DNA of 64,000 nt, from NCBI RefSeq assembly GCF_030412785.1, contig NZ_CP125295.1, positions 4,092,001 through 4,156,000 of the forward strand, given 5' to 3'. This DNA comes from Paraburkholderia sabiae (GTDB lineage: Bacteria; Pseudomonadota; Gammaproteobacteria; Burkholderiales; Burkholderiaceae). The position numbers and the translations under genes were made by a program. This document shows, one piece after another, positions 18,693 through 27,713 of the stretch. How positions within the stretch are numbered: the stretch's first letter is position 1; the number at the start of each line of letters is the position of its first letter. The notes below the pieces were generated by a model. It was given only the letters and a program-made list of their open reading frames with translations, had not been told where the DNA came from and searched no databases.

Positions 18693-20054
18693 TTAGTCTC
18701 GGCTTGTCCTTGTCGGTGAGGCGCTAGGGTAAGGAGACGTCTCTGCTAGGTCAAACGCCCTTTTGTGGAAGCGGGCGGCTTCACGGAAGCCGAGACCCTT
18801 CCCGGTCCGCCGACGCATCCGTTCCAGAACTTTTACTCGCGCCGGGTAGATGCCCTCAAAGCGCAGTTCTTGGAATGATTGCCAGAAGTCGTGAAAGCGA
18901 GCTTCTTCTCGCTGGATCCTTCTGCAATGCCTAATCGCCGTTCCTCGTTGCACTAAACTGGCGGCAATTTCCGGCGCTAGCTTGTGTAAGAATGTTTCGG
19001 TAACGTTGAGAAGCCGAGCCGCCTGATGGAGGTTTTCTGTCGATCCCGATCGGAAGAGCACATCCAACTCCGCAAGCAGATTTTGAGAGTCTTTGGCCGA
19101 CTTGCAATTTAACGGATCAGCGTTAGAAATTGGATAAACTTTTCTCAGCATGACTGTGTTTCCGAGGAGGACATCAGACACACAGCTGCCGCAGCAGTAG
19201 GCTAGGAGTACTAGTCGAGGCAAGCACGGATTGCCCCTTTCCGAGCGCCAGTAATCAACTTCTGAATTAACGACACCAAGATGATTCGCAAATCGCCTGG
19301 AATTTCCATCGAACAGGGTTTTGATGGCATGCTGCACAAATTTGCTTGGCGAACAGCCGTTGGCAAACGCATCGGGATGTTGATGGACATCATCCAATAA
19401 TTCTGCAACCAGACGCGCGGACCGTACCTGTTCTTGGCTTGCTCCTCTGGTCGTGTACCTCGCAAGATTGGAGCCGTCTAGACGGGATAAGCCTGGAACA
19501 CAGAACTTGTATTGTGTCGTATCTCGAGAATATGGGGCGATTTGGAGAAGAACATTGTGATAAGGACAGGCCTCGACGCAATCAATTGACCAAAGCAATC
19601 GGTTGTATTTTGCGTGACCAGAAAATTCGTCATCCCGGTAACAGCATGCGCAGAAGCGCTCAGTTTTCGAAAGCAGCCTGAACGAAGAAACAACAGATCG
19701 TAACGGAAGCAACGTTCTTAGAGCGAGGTCGTTTCGTAGCGTAAGTCTCTCAAGTGCGTCGACCCAAGCTATTGCGGTCTGCGATACCCCGTTCATTCTT
19801 AAATCGTAGTAGCTATTTCTTATTGTTCGTTGCGTATCCATCGGTTGATCACGAAAGAGAGGTGCGATCGCTTGCATGGCAAGAGACCGTGGATGTAATC
19901 CGTGACACGCACTTAGTCTATTGTAGTAGCTTGAGAGGCCTTCGTTCGTTCCTCCGCTGCAACCCTCCGGCGCTAAACTAAAAAACGCAGACCGCGGGGG
20001 GCAATCCTCAGGCCACCCCGGAGGAACGCTCAAAAGGATTATCGAATTGCTCAT
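18693..20054 (-). CDS. TniQ/TnsD-family target-selection protein (first copy)
   Basis: 453 aa. The N-terminal TniQ signature is PPGWPEDCPPRSAFFSLAP...LHPRSLA; a zinc-binding region follows with FCACCYRDDE, then a Cys and CPYH. The C-terminal half is helical and probably DNA-binding, as in TnsD. TniQ/TnsD proteins choose the insertion site and recruit TnsC. ATG 20054 overlaps the tnsC stop by four bases (ATGA), so it is coupled to tnsC; the longer frame to 20156 would overlap tnsC deeply. Being next to selC, it is the best candidate for a selC-recognising TnsD. It shares about a third of residues by eye with the TniQ at 25904-27220. Confidence 0.85.
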   Translation of the reverse strand: MSNSIILLSVPPGWPEDCPPRSAFFSLAPEGCSGGTNEGLSSYYNRLSACHGLHPRSLAMQAIAPLFRDQPMDTQRTIRNSYYDLRMNGVSQTAIAWVDALERLTLRNDLALRTLLPLRSVVSSFRLLSKTERFCACCYRDDEFSGHAKYNRLLWSIDCVEACPYHNVLLQIAPYSRDTTQYKFCVPGLSRLDGSNLARYTTRGASQEQVRSARLVAELLDDVHQHPDAFANGCSPSKFVQHAIKTLFDGNSRRFANHLGVVNSEVDYWRSERGNPCLPRLVLLAYCCGSCVSDVLLGNTVMLRKVYPISNADPLNCKSAKDSQNLLAELDVLFRSGSTENLHQAARLLNVTETFLHKLAPEIAASLVQRGTAIRHCRRIQREEARFHDFWQSFQELRFEGIYPARVKVLERMRRRTGKGLGFREAARFHKRAFDLAETSPYPSASPTRTSRD

Positions 20055-21106
20055 CGAGTGAGATGACCATTTAGACCCTTGCTTTCTGCGTCTTCCTCTT
20101 TTAACCGATGAAGAATTTGATCTTCCGTTTCGTACTCGATCGCTCGCTCCATACAAAGAAAAGGTTGGATTCGCTCTTCTCCTCGCAGCGTCTCTTTCGC
20201 GAATGTCTTGTGTGCTTCCTTAGACGGCATCGATTTTAAGAATATCTTTTCGCTCCACCGTGGATATCGCTCTTGCGCACAGGTCGCGGCGGCCTCTCTG
20301 AGTACGTCGATGGACTCACCGGGCAACCCAAAGGTGCCATGAAACAAGTATTCAAGATTTCTCTCTAAATCGATTTCGAAGCGATATGGCATGGCGGCCG
20401 CAACTGACTTGATGAACGTTGTGTATTCTAAGAAGTCGGCATCGCATCGTTTATACCGACTATAATGGACAATGCTAACGCGACGAGCTAGCTGACCGCT
20501 TGCGTGAATGAGCTCTTCGGATCCGTATGCACCTAGCAACAATAGGTTGAAACCGGAAAGGTTGGACAAGTATTTAAGCAAGTTTCCGTAATGCAATGGC
20601 CCGGTCGATGAGTGTACGAAGTGGATCGCTTCATCAAGTATAAGGTGTTGAAGATTTCGCCCGGAGACTGCCGCTTGAAACATAAGACTGCTACTTCTGG
20701 CCAAGTTATATGTTTCATCTAGAGATTTTGGAATTTTAAACCGGTCTAGGGCGGTGGGTGCCAACAATGCAGAGCAAAGTCGAGCGTAAAGCACTGTCAT
20801 ATTTATCTCAGTTTCCTTGTCTGCTGGATTCACTTGTACCATGACCGCCGGAATGATGGCGGGATTCTCCTGTATCTGGATCTTATAGAGTGACAGGAGT
20901 TGTAGCAGTTGCTTCCGGCCTAGCGATGACTTCCCGATTCCGGTAGGGCCAACGACCATCGTAATCGAAAGTCCCACACCTGCAGTCATGCGCGGTCGCA
21001 CTTTGGCGACGACTTCCTGCAGGTTTCTGTGAGGGATTACAAGTGCGTCCATATAATCCTCCTTGTCCTTTTCTGATCCTGCAATCGCCTGCTCGCGTGT
21101 AAGCAT
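20051..21106 (-). CDS. tnsC: TnsC/TniB-type AAA+ ATPase transposition regulator
   Basis: 351 aa. Walker A is VVGPTGIGKSSLG, Walker B is HLILDEAIHF, and a sensor-like GFNLLLLGAYGSEEL strand follows. TnsC-type ATPases polymerise on target DNA, link TniQ to the transposase and license insertion. ATG 21106 is chosen because GGAGG sits 7 nt upstream; the GTG at 21124 is the alternative. It lies between the 67-aa gene (upstream, stop at 21121) and tniQ (overlap). Confidence 0.9.
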   Translation of the reverse strand: MLTREQAIAGSEKDKEDYMDALVIPHRNLQEVVAKVRPRMTAGVGLSITMVVGPTGIGKSSLGRKQLLQLLSLYKIQIQENPAIIPAVMVQVNPADKETEINMTVLYARLCSALLAPTALDRFKIPKSLDETYNLARSSSLMFQAAVSGRNLQHLILDEAIHFVHSSTGPLHYGNLLKYLSNLSGFNLLLLGAYGSEELIHASGQLARRVSIVHYSRYKRCDADFLEYTTFIKSVAAAMPYRFEIDLERNLEYLFHGTFGLPGESIDVLREAAATCAQERYPRWSEKIFLKSMPSKEAHKTFAKETLRGEERIQPFLCMERAIEYETEDQILHRLKEEDAESKGLNGHLTR

Positions 21107-21120
21107 TTGAGGTTCCTCCC

Positions 21121-21324
21121 TCACGCGGGATCGTCATTGGCAATGATGCTCGACGATTTGCCAGTTCCTGATGAACAACAGACAAACGTCGTCGCTGAAC
21201 GTCGTGCATACTCTTCCAAGAATAGCTGCAAGTCGCTTGCGATCTGCTCAATGCTTCTATGGTGGATCACGAGTAAATTAATCTCGTCGTGTACGTATGC
21301 TATCGTTTGGTTGCGCGGAAACAT
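21121..21324 (-). CDS. 67-aa protein of unknown function between tnsAB and tnsC
   Basis: Not recognised. The evidence for a gene is positional: a near-consensus AAGGAGG lies 7 nt before the ATG, it starts 15 nt after tnsAB ends, and it stops 14 nt before the tnsC start. The product has a helical middle (SIEQIASDLQLFLEEYARR) and a Ser/Thr-rich tail containing SSGTGKSSS, which resembles a P-loop but lacks a fold around it. A transposition cofactor or regulator is possible by position only. Confidence 0.65.
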   Translation of the reverse strand: MFPRNQTIAYVHDEINLLVIHHRSIEQIASDLQLFLEEYARRSATTFVCCSSGTGKSSSIIANDDPA

Positions 21325-21339
21325 TGAATATCCTCCTTG

Positions 21340-24231
21340 TCAAATTGATTTCCTTATTGGCAGGGACGCGTAATCTACATTGAACCTAGGGGATTTCTTC
21401 TTATTGTTTGAATGGACTTGACTTGCTGCTGTACCATTAGCCGAAGATCCTGAAGATGCAGGGGCTTCGGCAGCGGCATCTTGCATCTGAGAGTCGTGCT
21501 CGTCGCGGCTTAAGACGGCCGTGAGGCCCGCCGGTCCGTAAATTTGTCGTGTAGCTGCGGTTGCTTCAGCTGCGGTGGGTAGATTATGCTCAGCCAACAC
21601 CCCTTCAAGAACCGACTCGAAGCATTCTGCGGGTGCAGATTTAAGCCTCAATCGCACCTCGTAAAGGGCATAGCGCAACTCGATCGCTGTGAGGTTCCGG
21701 TAGCGGAGCAGCAAGCTCGAAATACACTTGTGCCATAGCCCTTTGATTACCACGTACGCGACACTTACGTCCCACATATCAACGAAGCTTTCGACTTTCG
21801 TTTTTTTATGGCGTTTCGCTGCGAATTCGTCGGTCCAATACCATATGGGTCCAATCTTTATCCCCATTGTTGGATTGATTGAACGGGTGCCTCCATTTGA
21901 AACCGGAATCAACGTTTGCAACATGAACTGAGTGTCATATGGTCTGAGTCTTGAGAGACGCCTCCCCGTCTCCATGAACCGCTTATGCATATACTGCTCG
22001 GGAGTATGGTCATGCGCTGGATGGGAATCTTCACGGTTGTACTGCACGAAGAAGTAATGTTCTAGAAGGCCGTGCAAATGAACAAATGAGAGATGCTTAG
22101 CGTTAATCGGGTCGACTGACCGTGTTAAAGTCCGTACGTGCTGCATGGCTTTCGTGTTGCCCACTAGGTTATGAATAAGTTCGGTGTTGGTCGACCCGAA
22201 CAGGCGCTCAATGACAAGACCGAACCGAGACTCATGTGCTGGCCGATAATCGATGGTGATATCATTGAGATCACAAAACCGGTCAAAAGCCTTTGAGAGG
22301 AACTCTTTGCCGTTGTCGCAAACGATGAAATCCGGTACACGTTTATGAAGAGCGACCATGGCGCGAATGGCCATCATGCAACTCACGGTACTGGGCGGGT
22401 GCGCAGCGAGATAAAAGCCCAAGACCGCTCGCGTTTCTTCGTCGATCAATACGGTAAGCCACGGACGTAGTTTGTATATTCGGCCACCAAATCCTCGCAC
22501 CTTGATGAAAATATCGAGCTTGGTGTGATCGATGTGGACTCGATGGAAAGGTCGGCCTCCGTGAATCTTGTCATGACGATGCAGATACCAAATCGCAGGC
22601 TCCTGGTTGTATGCACGGCGAGAGCCTTCCCTTTTTCGGATATCACGAAACTGAGCGGATCGAAGATAGAACGTGTTCTTCGAGCAGGGCTTCAGTTTGC
22701 GCTCCTCGCAGAGTTTTACAAAGACCCCGAAGCTATGGGATTCTTTCGGGTTCGTGGGATTGTTTGCACCGCAGGCTACTTCTTTGATTAGATCGAGAAC
22801 GTCATCGACAATTTGAGGACCTCGTCCCCCGGGCCTCCCCGGAACCAGAGCAAGCATCTGAAGCGGCTTTGAATCCCCAGCATCGCGCTTCTTTTTCTGC
22901 CAGCGCTGGATAGTACGCACGTCTTCGACATGTGAAACGTCGGTATGCTCGAGGATAGTTAGCAGCTTGAACCTGTAATGTGCCTTCCGGACTTGCTCAT
23001 CGGTAATGCGCGGGCTACCGTCCAGCAGTTCATCTGTGCCTTGTGATGTCGAAAGCAACTGGATATCGCCCGAATACATCAGTGTCTGGAAGTCTTGATC
23101 TGATAGGTGTTCAAATACCTTGGAGGTGAAGTCACGAAAAAAGACCTTGCCCTCTGGCATCGCAGTGACGGTGTACACGTCAGCTTTTCCGCGAAAAATG
23201 AATTCGGTCCCTATGTCGACCGTCATGACAAAATGAGTCGAGACCGCGTGTGGCGGAGGGCGTCGCCATTTGGCCGCTTCCAGTTGCTCCCTTGTCAGAC
23301 AAAGGACAACCATGTGAGGGTCAGAAAGATCATCGTATTCCAGATCAACAAAGAGACGCTGATCAGCGATAGATTTCCAGATATCGTCGACGCGAAATCG
23401 ACCAACTGGCGTTGGCAATACGATATCTTCATTCCACGGCGTGTTGTCATCGTACGCCTCGCGAATCAGGGCGGAAAAACTTATTGCGCCACCGCGTTTT
23501 ATTACAACCTTTTCGATTGCCGACCAGGCGTCGTCGGTTACAGGACGCTGGTCGTCATTTAGAAAGGCCGCGAGGTGCTCGAGATTCGACGCAAACAGGT
23601 CGTCGTGTTCGGCCGACGAACGAAGACAGAAAGTAATCCCGAGAGTCTTGAAATATTCTTCCCGTTCAGGACAATGCCACGTTCCTTCAACCTTGAAGAA
23701 GCGTTCGGGTTCCTTCTTCGCGAGTTTCAGAAGTTCTTGTTCAGTCTTCCATTCCTCAACGATTGGACCGTAGTCGGTGAGGCGAAGCAGATCAGGGGTG
23801 TACCGAATATTATAAGTATATTCGGTTACTTTACCGTCGTGTCGCGAGGTGCGTCGGGTGACTCTCGGAATTCCAACGTTTAGTGGCTGACAACAAAACT
23901 CGCGGGTGAATCCGTCGAAATCGGCTTTCACAACGGCTGGGAACTCGACCCGCCTGCTTTCTGTCTCGATTCTTCTCCTCATCTTTCTTGAGGTATAGCG
24001 AGATCGGACGTTTCTACCAGTCCCTGGAAACTTTCTAGTTGGAGATTCCCGCAGAGATCGAAGTATGTATTCCCGCCCCGCTTCTGGTGTACCCCATTCT
24101 TTCATGGCCTGTCGACGCTCGTCGTCCGTGTAAGGCTTCGCGGACGCGAGTGGACTAGCATCTATCTGTTGCTTTTCGTTCTGCTTCCAGATTGAAATGG
24201 GTGCCAACGTAACTGGCAGCTCTATTCTCAT
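21340..24231 (-). CDS. TnsA-TnsB fusion transposase
   Basis: 963 aa. Residues about 90-240 look like TnsA: E111 in TREFCC, P146-D147, and E160-W-K162 form a PD-(D/E)xK nuclease core preceded by YTYNIRYTPD. A TnsA-C-like winged-helix segment seems to follow (about 190-270). From about 280 it is TnsB: HTH region, then an rve/DDE core with D568 (HIDHTKLD), D639 (VCDNGKEF) and E675 (VIERLFG), and a Mu-type C-terminal barrel. The nuclease would cut 5' strands and the DDE domain 3' strands, giving cut-and-paste movement. The low-complexity tail (910-945) may bind TnsC. ATG 24231 overlaps the upstream 79-aa frame (ATGA). Separate tnsA and tnsB are usual in Tn7. Confidence 0.88.
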   Translation of the reverse strand: MRIELPVTLAPISIWKQNEKQQIDASPLASAKPYTDDERRQAMKEWGTPEAGREYILRSLRESPTRKFPGTGRNVRSRYTSRKMRRRIETESRRVEFPAVVKADFDGFTREFCCQPLNVGIPRVTRRTSRHDGKVTEYTYNIRYTPDLLRLTDYGPIVEEWKTEQELLKLAKKEPERFFKVEGTWHCPEREEYFKTLGITFCLRSSAEHDDLFASNLEHLAAFLNDDQRPVTDDAWSAIEKVVIKRGGAISFSALIREAYDDNTPWNEDIVLPTPVGRFRVDDIWKSIADQRLFVDLEYDDLSDPHMVVLCLTREQLEAAKWRRPPPHAVSTHFVMTVDIGTEFIFRGKADVYTVTAMPEGKVFFRDFTSKVFEHLSDQDFQTLMYSGDIQLLSTSQGTDELLDGSPRITDEQVRKAHYRFKLLTILEHTDVSHVEDVRTIQRWQKKKRDAGDSKPLQMLALVPGRPGGRGPQIVDDVLDLIKEVACGANNPTNPKESHSFGVFVKLCEERKLKPCSKNTFYLRSAQFRDIRKREGSRRAYNQEPAIWYLHRHDKIHGGRPFHRVHIDHTKLDIFIKVRGFGGRIYKLRPWLTVLIDEETRAVLGFYLAAHPPSTVSCMMAIRAMVALHKRVPDFIVCDNGKEFLSKAFDRFCDLNDITIDYRPAHESRFGLVIERLFGSTNTELIHNLVGNTKAMQHVRTLTRSVDPINAKHLSFVHLHGLLEHYFFVQYNREDSHPAHDHTPEQYMHKRFMETGRRLSRLRPYDTQFMLQTLIPVSNGGTRSINPTMGIKIGPIWYWTDEFAAKRHKKTKVESFVDMWDVSVAYVVIKGLWHKCISSLLLRYRNLTAIELRYALYEVRLRLKSAPAECFESVLEGVLAEHNLPTAAEATAATRQIYGPAGLTAVLSRDEHDSQMQDAAAEAPASSGSSANGTAASQVHSNNKKKSPRFNVDYASLPIRKSI

Positions 24232-24467
24232 TCTGGTATCTCAGCATGCTTTGGAACTTGGGTGGGAGGCGCGTGGTTCTCGTGTACCAACTTGGCTATT
24301 TCGGCTTTTGTCTTCCATTCGCCAACGACGACGCCGTCGTCCGTGAAATGTCGTGGATCTGGGATATGAGGACCACGCGACGCGAGGCGAGACAGGAGCA
24401 GCCGTTGTCGCGTGCATTGTTCAGCTGTCGAGACAGAGGCTGGCGAATCCAGCAGATTAGTCTTCAT
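24228..24467 (-). CDS. 79-aa mini-TnsA-like protein upstream of tnsAB
   Basis: Small protein whose residues 36-62 (PDPRHFTDDG...GEWKTKAEIAKL) align without gaps to residues 146-172 of the downstream TnsAB (PDLLRLTDYG...EEWKTEQELLKL), with the Asp-to-Glu spacing of 13 conserved (D37/E50 against D147/E160). It therefore repeats the PD...ExK catalytic segment but lacks the rest of the nuclease. GGGAG lies 6 nt before the ATG, and the stop overlaps the tnsAB start. It may be a leftover of duplication or a regulatory or structural partner. The alignment is by eye. Confidence 0.65.
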   Translation of the reverse strand: MKTNLLDSPASVSTAEQCTRQRLLLSRLASRGPHIPDPRHFTDDGVVVGEWKTKAEIAKLVHENHAPPTQVPKHAEIPE

Positions 24468-24617
24468 AGCCGTCTCCCAAAACCTCCGCTACATGAGCGA
24501 TGCACTGCCGCAAGTGGATATCGGATGCGGGCACGAACTAGCTCCCCACATCCGCCGTGTTGACGATATGGTTCGATACTGCGTATGGTGTAGTGCATGC
24601 CTCTTCAATGAGCCCGC

Positions 24618-24642
24618 GTCGACGATCAAAGTAATCGTCGAC
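24618..24642. promoter_or_regulatory. Palindrome between divergent tns operon and 335-aa gene; candidate operator
   Basis: Perfect 9-bp arms GTCGACGAT and ATCGTCGAC separated by CAAAGTA, in the 298-bp gap between divergent genes. Suited to binding a dimeric repressor. No other gene is seen in the gap. Confidence 0.4.
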
Positions 24643-24765
24643 AAAGGGAAGATTCTTCCGCGTACATCCCGACTCCTGCCGTCTATAAAACGACATCTGC
24701 TGATACGTTTACCCGTCACGATAGGACAATTTCTTTTCTTGTGACGTGACATTTGGAGAGAAAAA

Positions 24766-25773
24766 ATGTTACTAGAGGTCGTATGTGCTTTTTCGCCCGT
24801 ATCAATTGAAGACCGCGAAGCTGGCTACTATCTCCAGTTCAATCCGTGGGAGTCTGTCACAACGGATCATGCGACTCGCGAGTCGGAGTTAAATTTCATT
24901 AGATGGCGACTCTTCTTCTGGCTCGCAGCAGAGACCGCGGGAACAAGCAAGCCACACACAATGGCGAGAGTCATGTGTAGCGCGAGAGATAGCTTTCCCG
25001 CAGTCAAGCAACGTTTCGCGCGAATGAGTCGGTGTGCGCAGTCGTTCGATGACTCCGCGACGCGAAGGAACGGTGTCGTGGCCGTGTACAGAACTAGATT
25101 CGAGGACCAGAACGCGCTTTTCGGCGAATTGATAGACGGTGCGATTTGGGAACTAGCAAAGACATGTCGTTGGAGCCTTGCTGAGCTTGAAACGAATTTC
25201 TTGTGCAACGTGGAACGGATGGGCTTGCACGTAGATGACCCTAGGCTTAATGCTTATATGGATCACCAGGCGTTCGAGGGTAGCAAAACTTCGGTCCGAC
25301 GCCGATTCTTCGGTCGCTCAAGTCAATGGGCATGGCTCAGTTGTATATTTTTTCGCATGAAGCGGGCCGAGGCGGTTGGCAATGTTGAAAGATACGCCAT
25401 TGCATACAACCAATTGCAATCGTATCTCGGTTTGGGGCGCATGATCGCGTCGCGTGAATATCGGAGGGTCTACAATGTTGAGATGGTGATATTTCATCAT
25501 TTTTGCGTTATGTTTAGCCTGTTCTTATCGAAATGGCATTCTCGAGTTCTACTTCACAATGGGGCGAACGTTGATATGAAGAGTGTGGTTGCTTTCCTCA
25601 ACCGGCAGGGGTTGCGGGTCTGGGGTCAAGAAGTAGGCAAGAAAGGGGACTTGCGCTACATCGCTGGAAGGCCATTTAAATCCGCAGTGGGAGAGAATTG
25701 CTTGGAAGGCGAGGGGGATCGTTGGGTTGAAAAATATATGCTGAACCTCAGTCACTTCGGTCGCTTGAAATAG
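24766..25773 (+). CDS. Unrecognised 335-aa protein within the Tn7-like element
   Basis: No family recognised. Soluble, mixed, rich in Arg and aromatic residues. It has an Arg-rich helical N-terminal half (RRNGVVAVYRTRFEDQ) and a stretch HFCVMFSLFLSKWHSRVLLH that is hydrophobic but probably buried rather than membrane. GGAGAG lies 7 nt before the ATG. It is divergent from the tns operon and convergent with tniQ2. Codon use is less GC-biased than core genes, fitting cargo. The function is open. Confidence 0.6.
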   Translation: MLLEVVCAFSPVSIEDREAGYYLQFNPWESVTTDHATRESELNFIRWRLFFWLAAETAGTSKPHTMARVMCSARDSFPAVKQRFARMSRCAQSFDDSATRRNGVVAVYRTRFEDQNALFGELIDGAIWELAKTCRWSLAELETNFLCNVERMGLHVDDPRLNAYMDHQAFEGSKTSVRRRFFGRSSQWAWLSCIFFRMKRAEAVGNVERYAIAYNQLQSYLGLGRMIASREYRRVYNVEMVIFHHFCVMFSLFLSKWHSRVLLHNGANVDMKSVVAFLNRQGLRVWGQEVGKKGDLRYIAGRPFKSAVGENCLEGEGDRWVEKYMLNLSHFGRLK

Positions 25774-25903
25774 CGGATGAGCATGCGAATGTAGCAGGGG
25801 ATGGCAGACCCGGCTCCATTGCAAGGGTACGTACGCTACGGGGGCAATCGAGAGCGGGAATCATCAGAGACAAACGAATCTCGCGAGAATCCATCCGCGT
25901 GAA

Positions 25904-27220
25904 TTACAGTGTCCGTGTTTTCCGTATTGCTCGTTTCTCGTCTGCGTAGGTGAAAGAAATGCGCAGTTTCTTCAGGGGCGCCACCACTTTTCTCCGAGAC
26001 GGATACGTACCATTTTTCGACAGCGCTAAGCAAGATTGCTTGAATGCGTCGTCCTTGGCGTCGCGCATCGCTTGCGAATTGCGGTTTACGAACGATCGAT
26101 GCGCATTAACCAGCGATTTGTTTTGTTCTGGGAAAGTCTCGCGAAGAAATTTGGGAGACACTTCGAGGTGGTTTGCGGCTTCTTGGGCGCTGGCGCCTGG
26201 GTTCGACGTCGTAAAACGCACGAGGGAATCAAGTAGTTCGGATTGAGGCGTTTTGTAACCGACTCTTCGCGAGAGCCTAAATAGCCCGTAAGGCAGCTTG
26301 CAGGCTCGACGTAGTCGCAGACTAGCTTCGCTTCCCAAGATGACATCTGCGATAGCGCATTCAAACGCGTATGCGATTCGAATCAAGCCTGCTAGGCTAG
26401 GCAGGATGCCGTCGTGCATCCATCCGTGTACTTGAGACTTGGAAAGTCCAAGGTGGAGTGCAAGGGCCGCGGAATTCCCATTAAAAAGAGCGTCCGCCGC
26501 ATGTGTCAAAAAGGCTGTAATCGAAGACGCTTTTTGCGCATCGATGGGAGTTATCTCGTCTATAAAATTTGCGACCAGTCCTGCACAAATTACGTCAAAT
26601 CCTGGCGCTCTTCCGCTGGTAAACCTTGCTAGACTGCTGCCGTCGTTCCTCGAGATGCCGGGCGCCGTGAACGGCATGCGGCTGTGGCACTTGCCTCTTG
26701 CCTCAGAAGTGAGCAGGCGTTCGTGTTTGGGACATGCGCTGACACAACGTACGGTCCACAGAAGCCGGTCGTATTTCTGACGTCCGGCCAGTTCGTCTTC
26801 GGCATAGCAGGTTGGACAGAAACGGTTCGTGTGCTCGATTAGTTGATAGGAGGACACGAAATGTTTAAGAGGGAATAATGTCAACGACTCAAGATCTGAT
26901 CGCGCGGTGAGCTGATTCAAACAATCAATCCAGCGAGCAGCTTTCGTGCTCAACCCGCAGAGCTCAAGGCGATAGCACTCATCGGCCATTGAATCCGCTG
27001 AATTCTTCGACGCAACCTCCGTTAATGGGACTATCGAGTGATAGGCCAGAGAACGTGGTAATAGAGCGTGCGCATCTGAAGTTCGTCTGAAAAAGCTTAC
27101 AAGGCTTTCCCGCGTTGCTCCGTCAAAACCGTAGGGCGTAACTCCAAATAGAAACGATCTTGGCGGAAGGTCGACTGGCCAGCCTTCGGGCCGATCTTGA
27201 GTCTGTGCGGACTGTCGCAT
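25904..27220 (-). CDS. TniQ/TnsD-family protein (second copy)
   Basis: 438 aa. N-terminal RPEGWPVDLPPRSFLFGVTPYGF...LLPRSLA matches the TniQ signature and the first copy. Zinc motif: FCPTCYAEDE then VSACPKHERLL. A helix-turn-helix-like stretch LALHLGLSKSQVHGWMHDG follows near residue 250, with another helical DNA-binding part near the C-terminus. ATG 27220 is 13 nt after the HAD gene stop, so the two appear co-transcribed. Carrying two TniQ proteins is a known route to two target pathways in Tn7-like elements; which target this one serves is unknown. Confidence 0.82.
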   Translation of the reverse strand: MRQSAQTQDRPEGWPVDLPPRSFLFGVTPYGFDGATRESLVSFFRRTSDAHALLPRSLAYHSIVPLTEVASKNSADSMADECYRLELCGLSTKAARWIDCLNQLTARSDLESLTLFPLKHFVSSYQLIEHTNRFCPTCYAEDELAGRQKYDRLLWTVRCVSACPKHERLLTSEARGKCHSRMPFTAPGISRNDGSSLARFTSGRAPGFDVICAGLVANFIDEITPIDAQKASSITAFLTHAADALFNGNSAALALHLGLSKSQVHGWMHDGILPSLAGLIRIAYAFECAIADVILGSEASLRLRRACKLPYGLFRLSRRVGYKTPQSELLDSLVRFTTSNPGASAQEAANHLEVSPKFLRETFPEQNKSLVNAHRSFVNRNSQAMRDAKDDAFKQSCLALSKNGTYPSRRKVVAPLKKLRISFTYADEKRAIRKTRTL

Positions 27221-27233
27221 CACTTACGGTTTT

Positions 27234-27713
27234 TCAATGGGAAGCAACTGCGCTCAATAGGAAGCGGCGGAATGCGCGCACGGCTTGACGGTCGGCCAGG
27301 CCGATTTGCGGATCGAGAAGGAACGTAATGTGACGGAGGTGCTTAGGATATCGGGCGTCTGCGTGATCGAGTATGACTACAGGTACGTTCGAGTTATCGG
27401 CTGTCTCACTTGCCATCGAAATGCGGTGCGGTAGTGTGGGACATAAACTGGCATGCGGCAGGATTGAACCGGTAACTCGTGTTGAAAGTGCTTTAGGCAA
27501 ACGATTAAGACACTCGTCGAGACCTACGGTGTAGGTCCACCACGTGTTTAGTACTAGCCATAGGCTGGCACAATCCACGGCGACTTTTCCGAGTGCAGAA
27601 TTGCCTTCAAAAAGGCGATGTCCGGGGGCGTCGAGGACCGGCCTGTTCTCTTGCGTGAAGTGCACGGCGTTAGGGTGTAACACGCCGTCAAAATTAAGTA
27701 AAAGCAGAATCAT
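27234..27713 (-). CDS. HAD-like protein coupled to tniQ2
   Basis: 159 aa. Begins MILLLLNFDGVLHPN, a HAD motif-I variant in which the first Asp of DFDG is Asn (NFDG). This is unusual because that Asp is the usual nucleophile; a catalytic role is therefore doubtful. Further blocks resemble the first HAD domain at 32979 (APGHRLFE, LVLNTWW, VILDHADARYPKHL). GGAG lies 7 nt before ATG 27713; an upstream in-frame start at 27782 is poorer. It sits just upstream of tniQ2 and is probably read with it. Confidence 0.7.
   Translation of the reverse strand: MILLLLNFDGVLHPNAVHFTQENRPVLDAPGHRLFEGNSALGKVAVDCASLWLVLNTWWTYTVGLDECLNRLPKALSTRVTGSILPHASLCPTLPHRISMASETADNSNVPVVILDHADARYPKHLRHITFLLDPQIGLADRQAVRAFRRFLLSAVASH

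Noticed and set aside
18693..20156. Longer TniQ1 start at 20156
   Set aside because: It would run about 100 nt into tnsC. The ATG at 20054 gives the TniQ family start and an ATGA overlap.
24766..25773. TnsE homologue for the 335-aa gene
   Set aside because: No TnsE-like signature was seen and the orientation is opposite to the tns operon.
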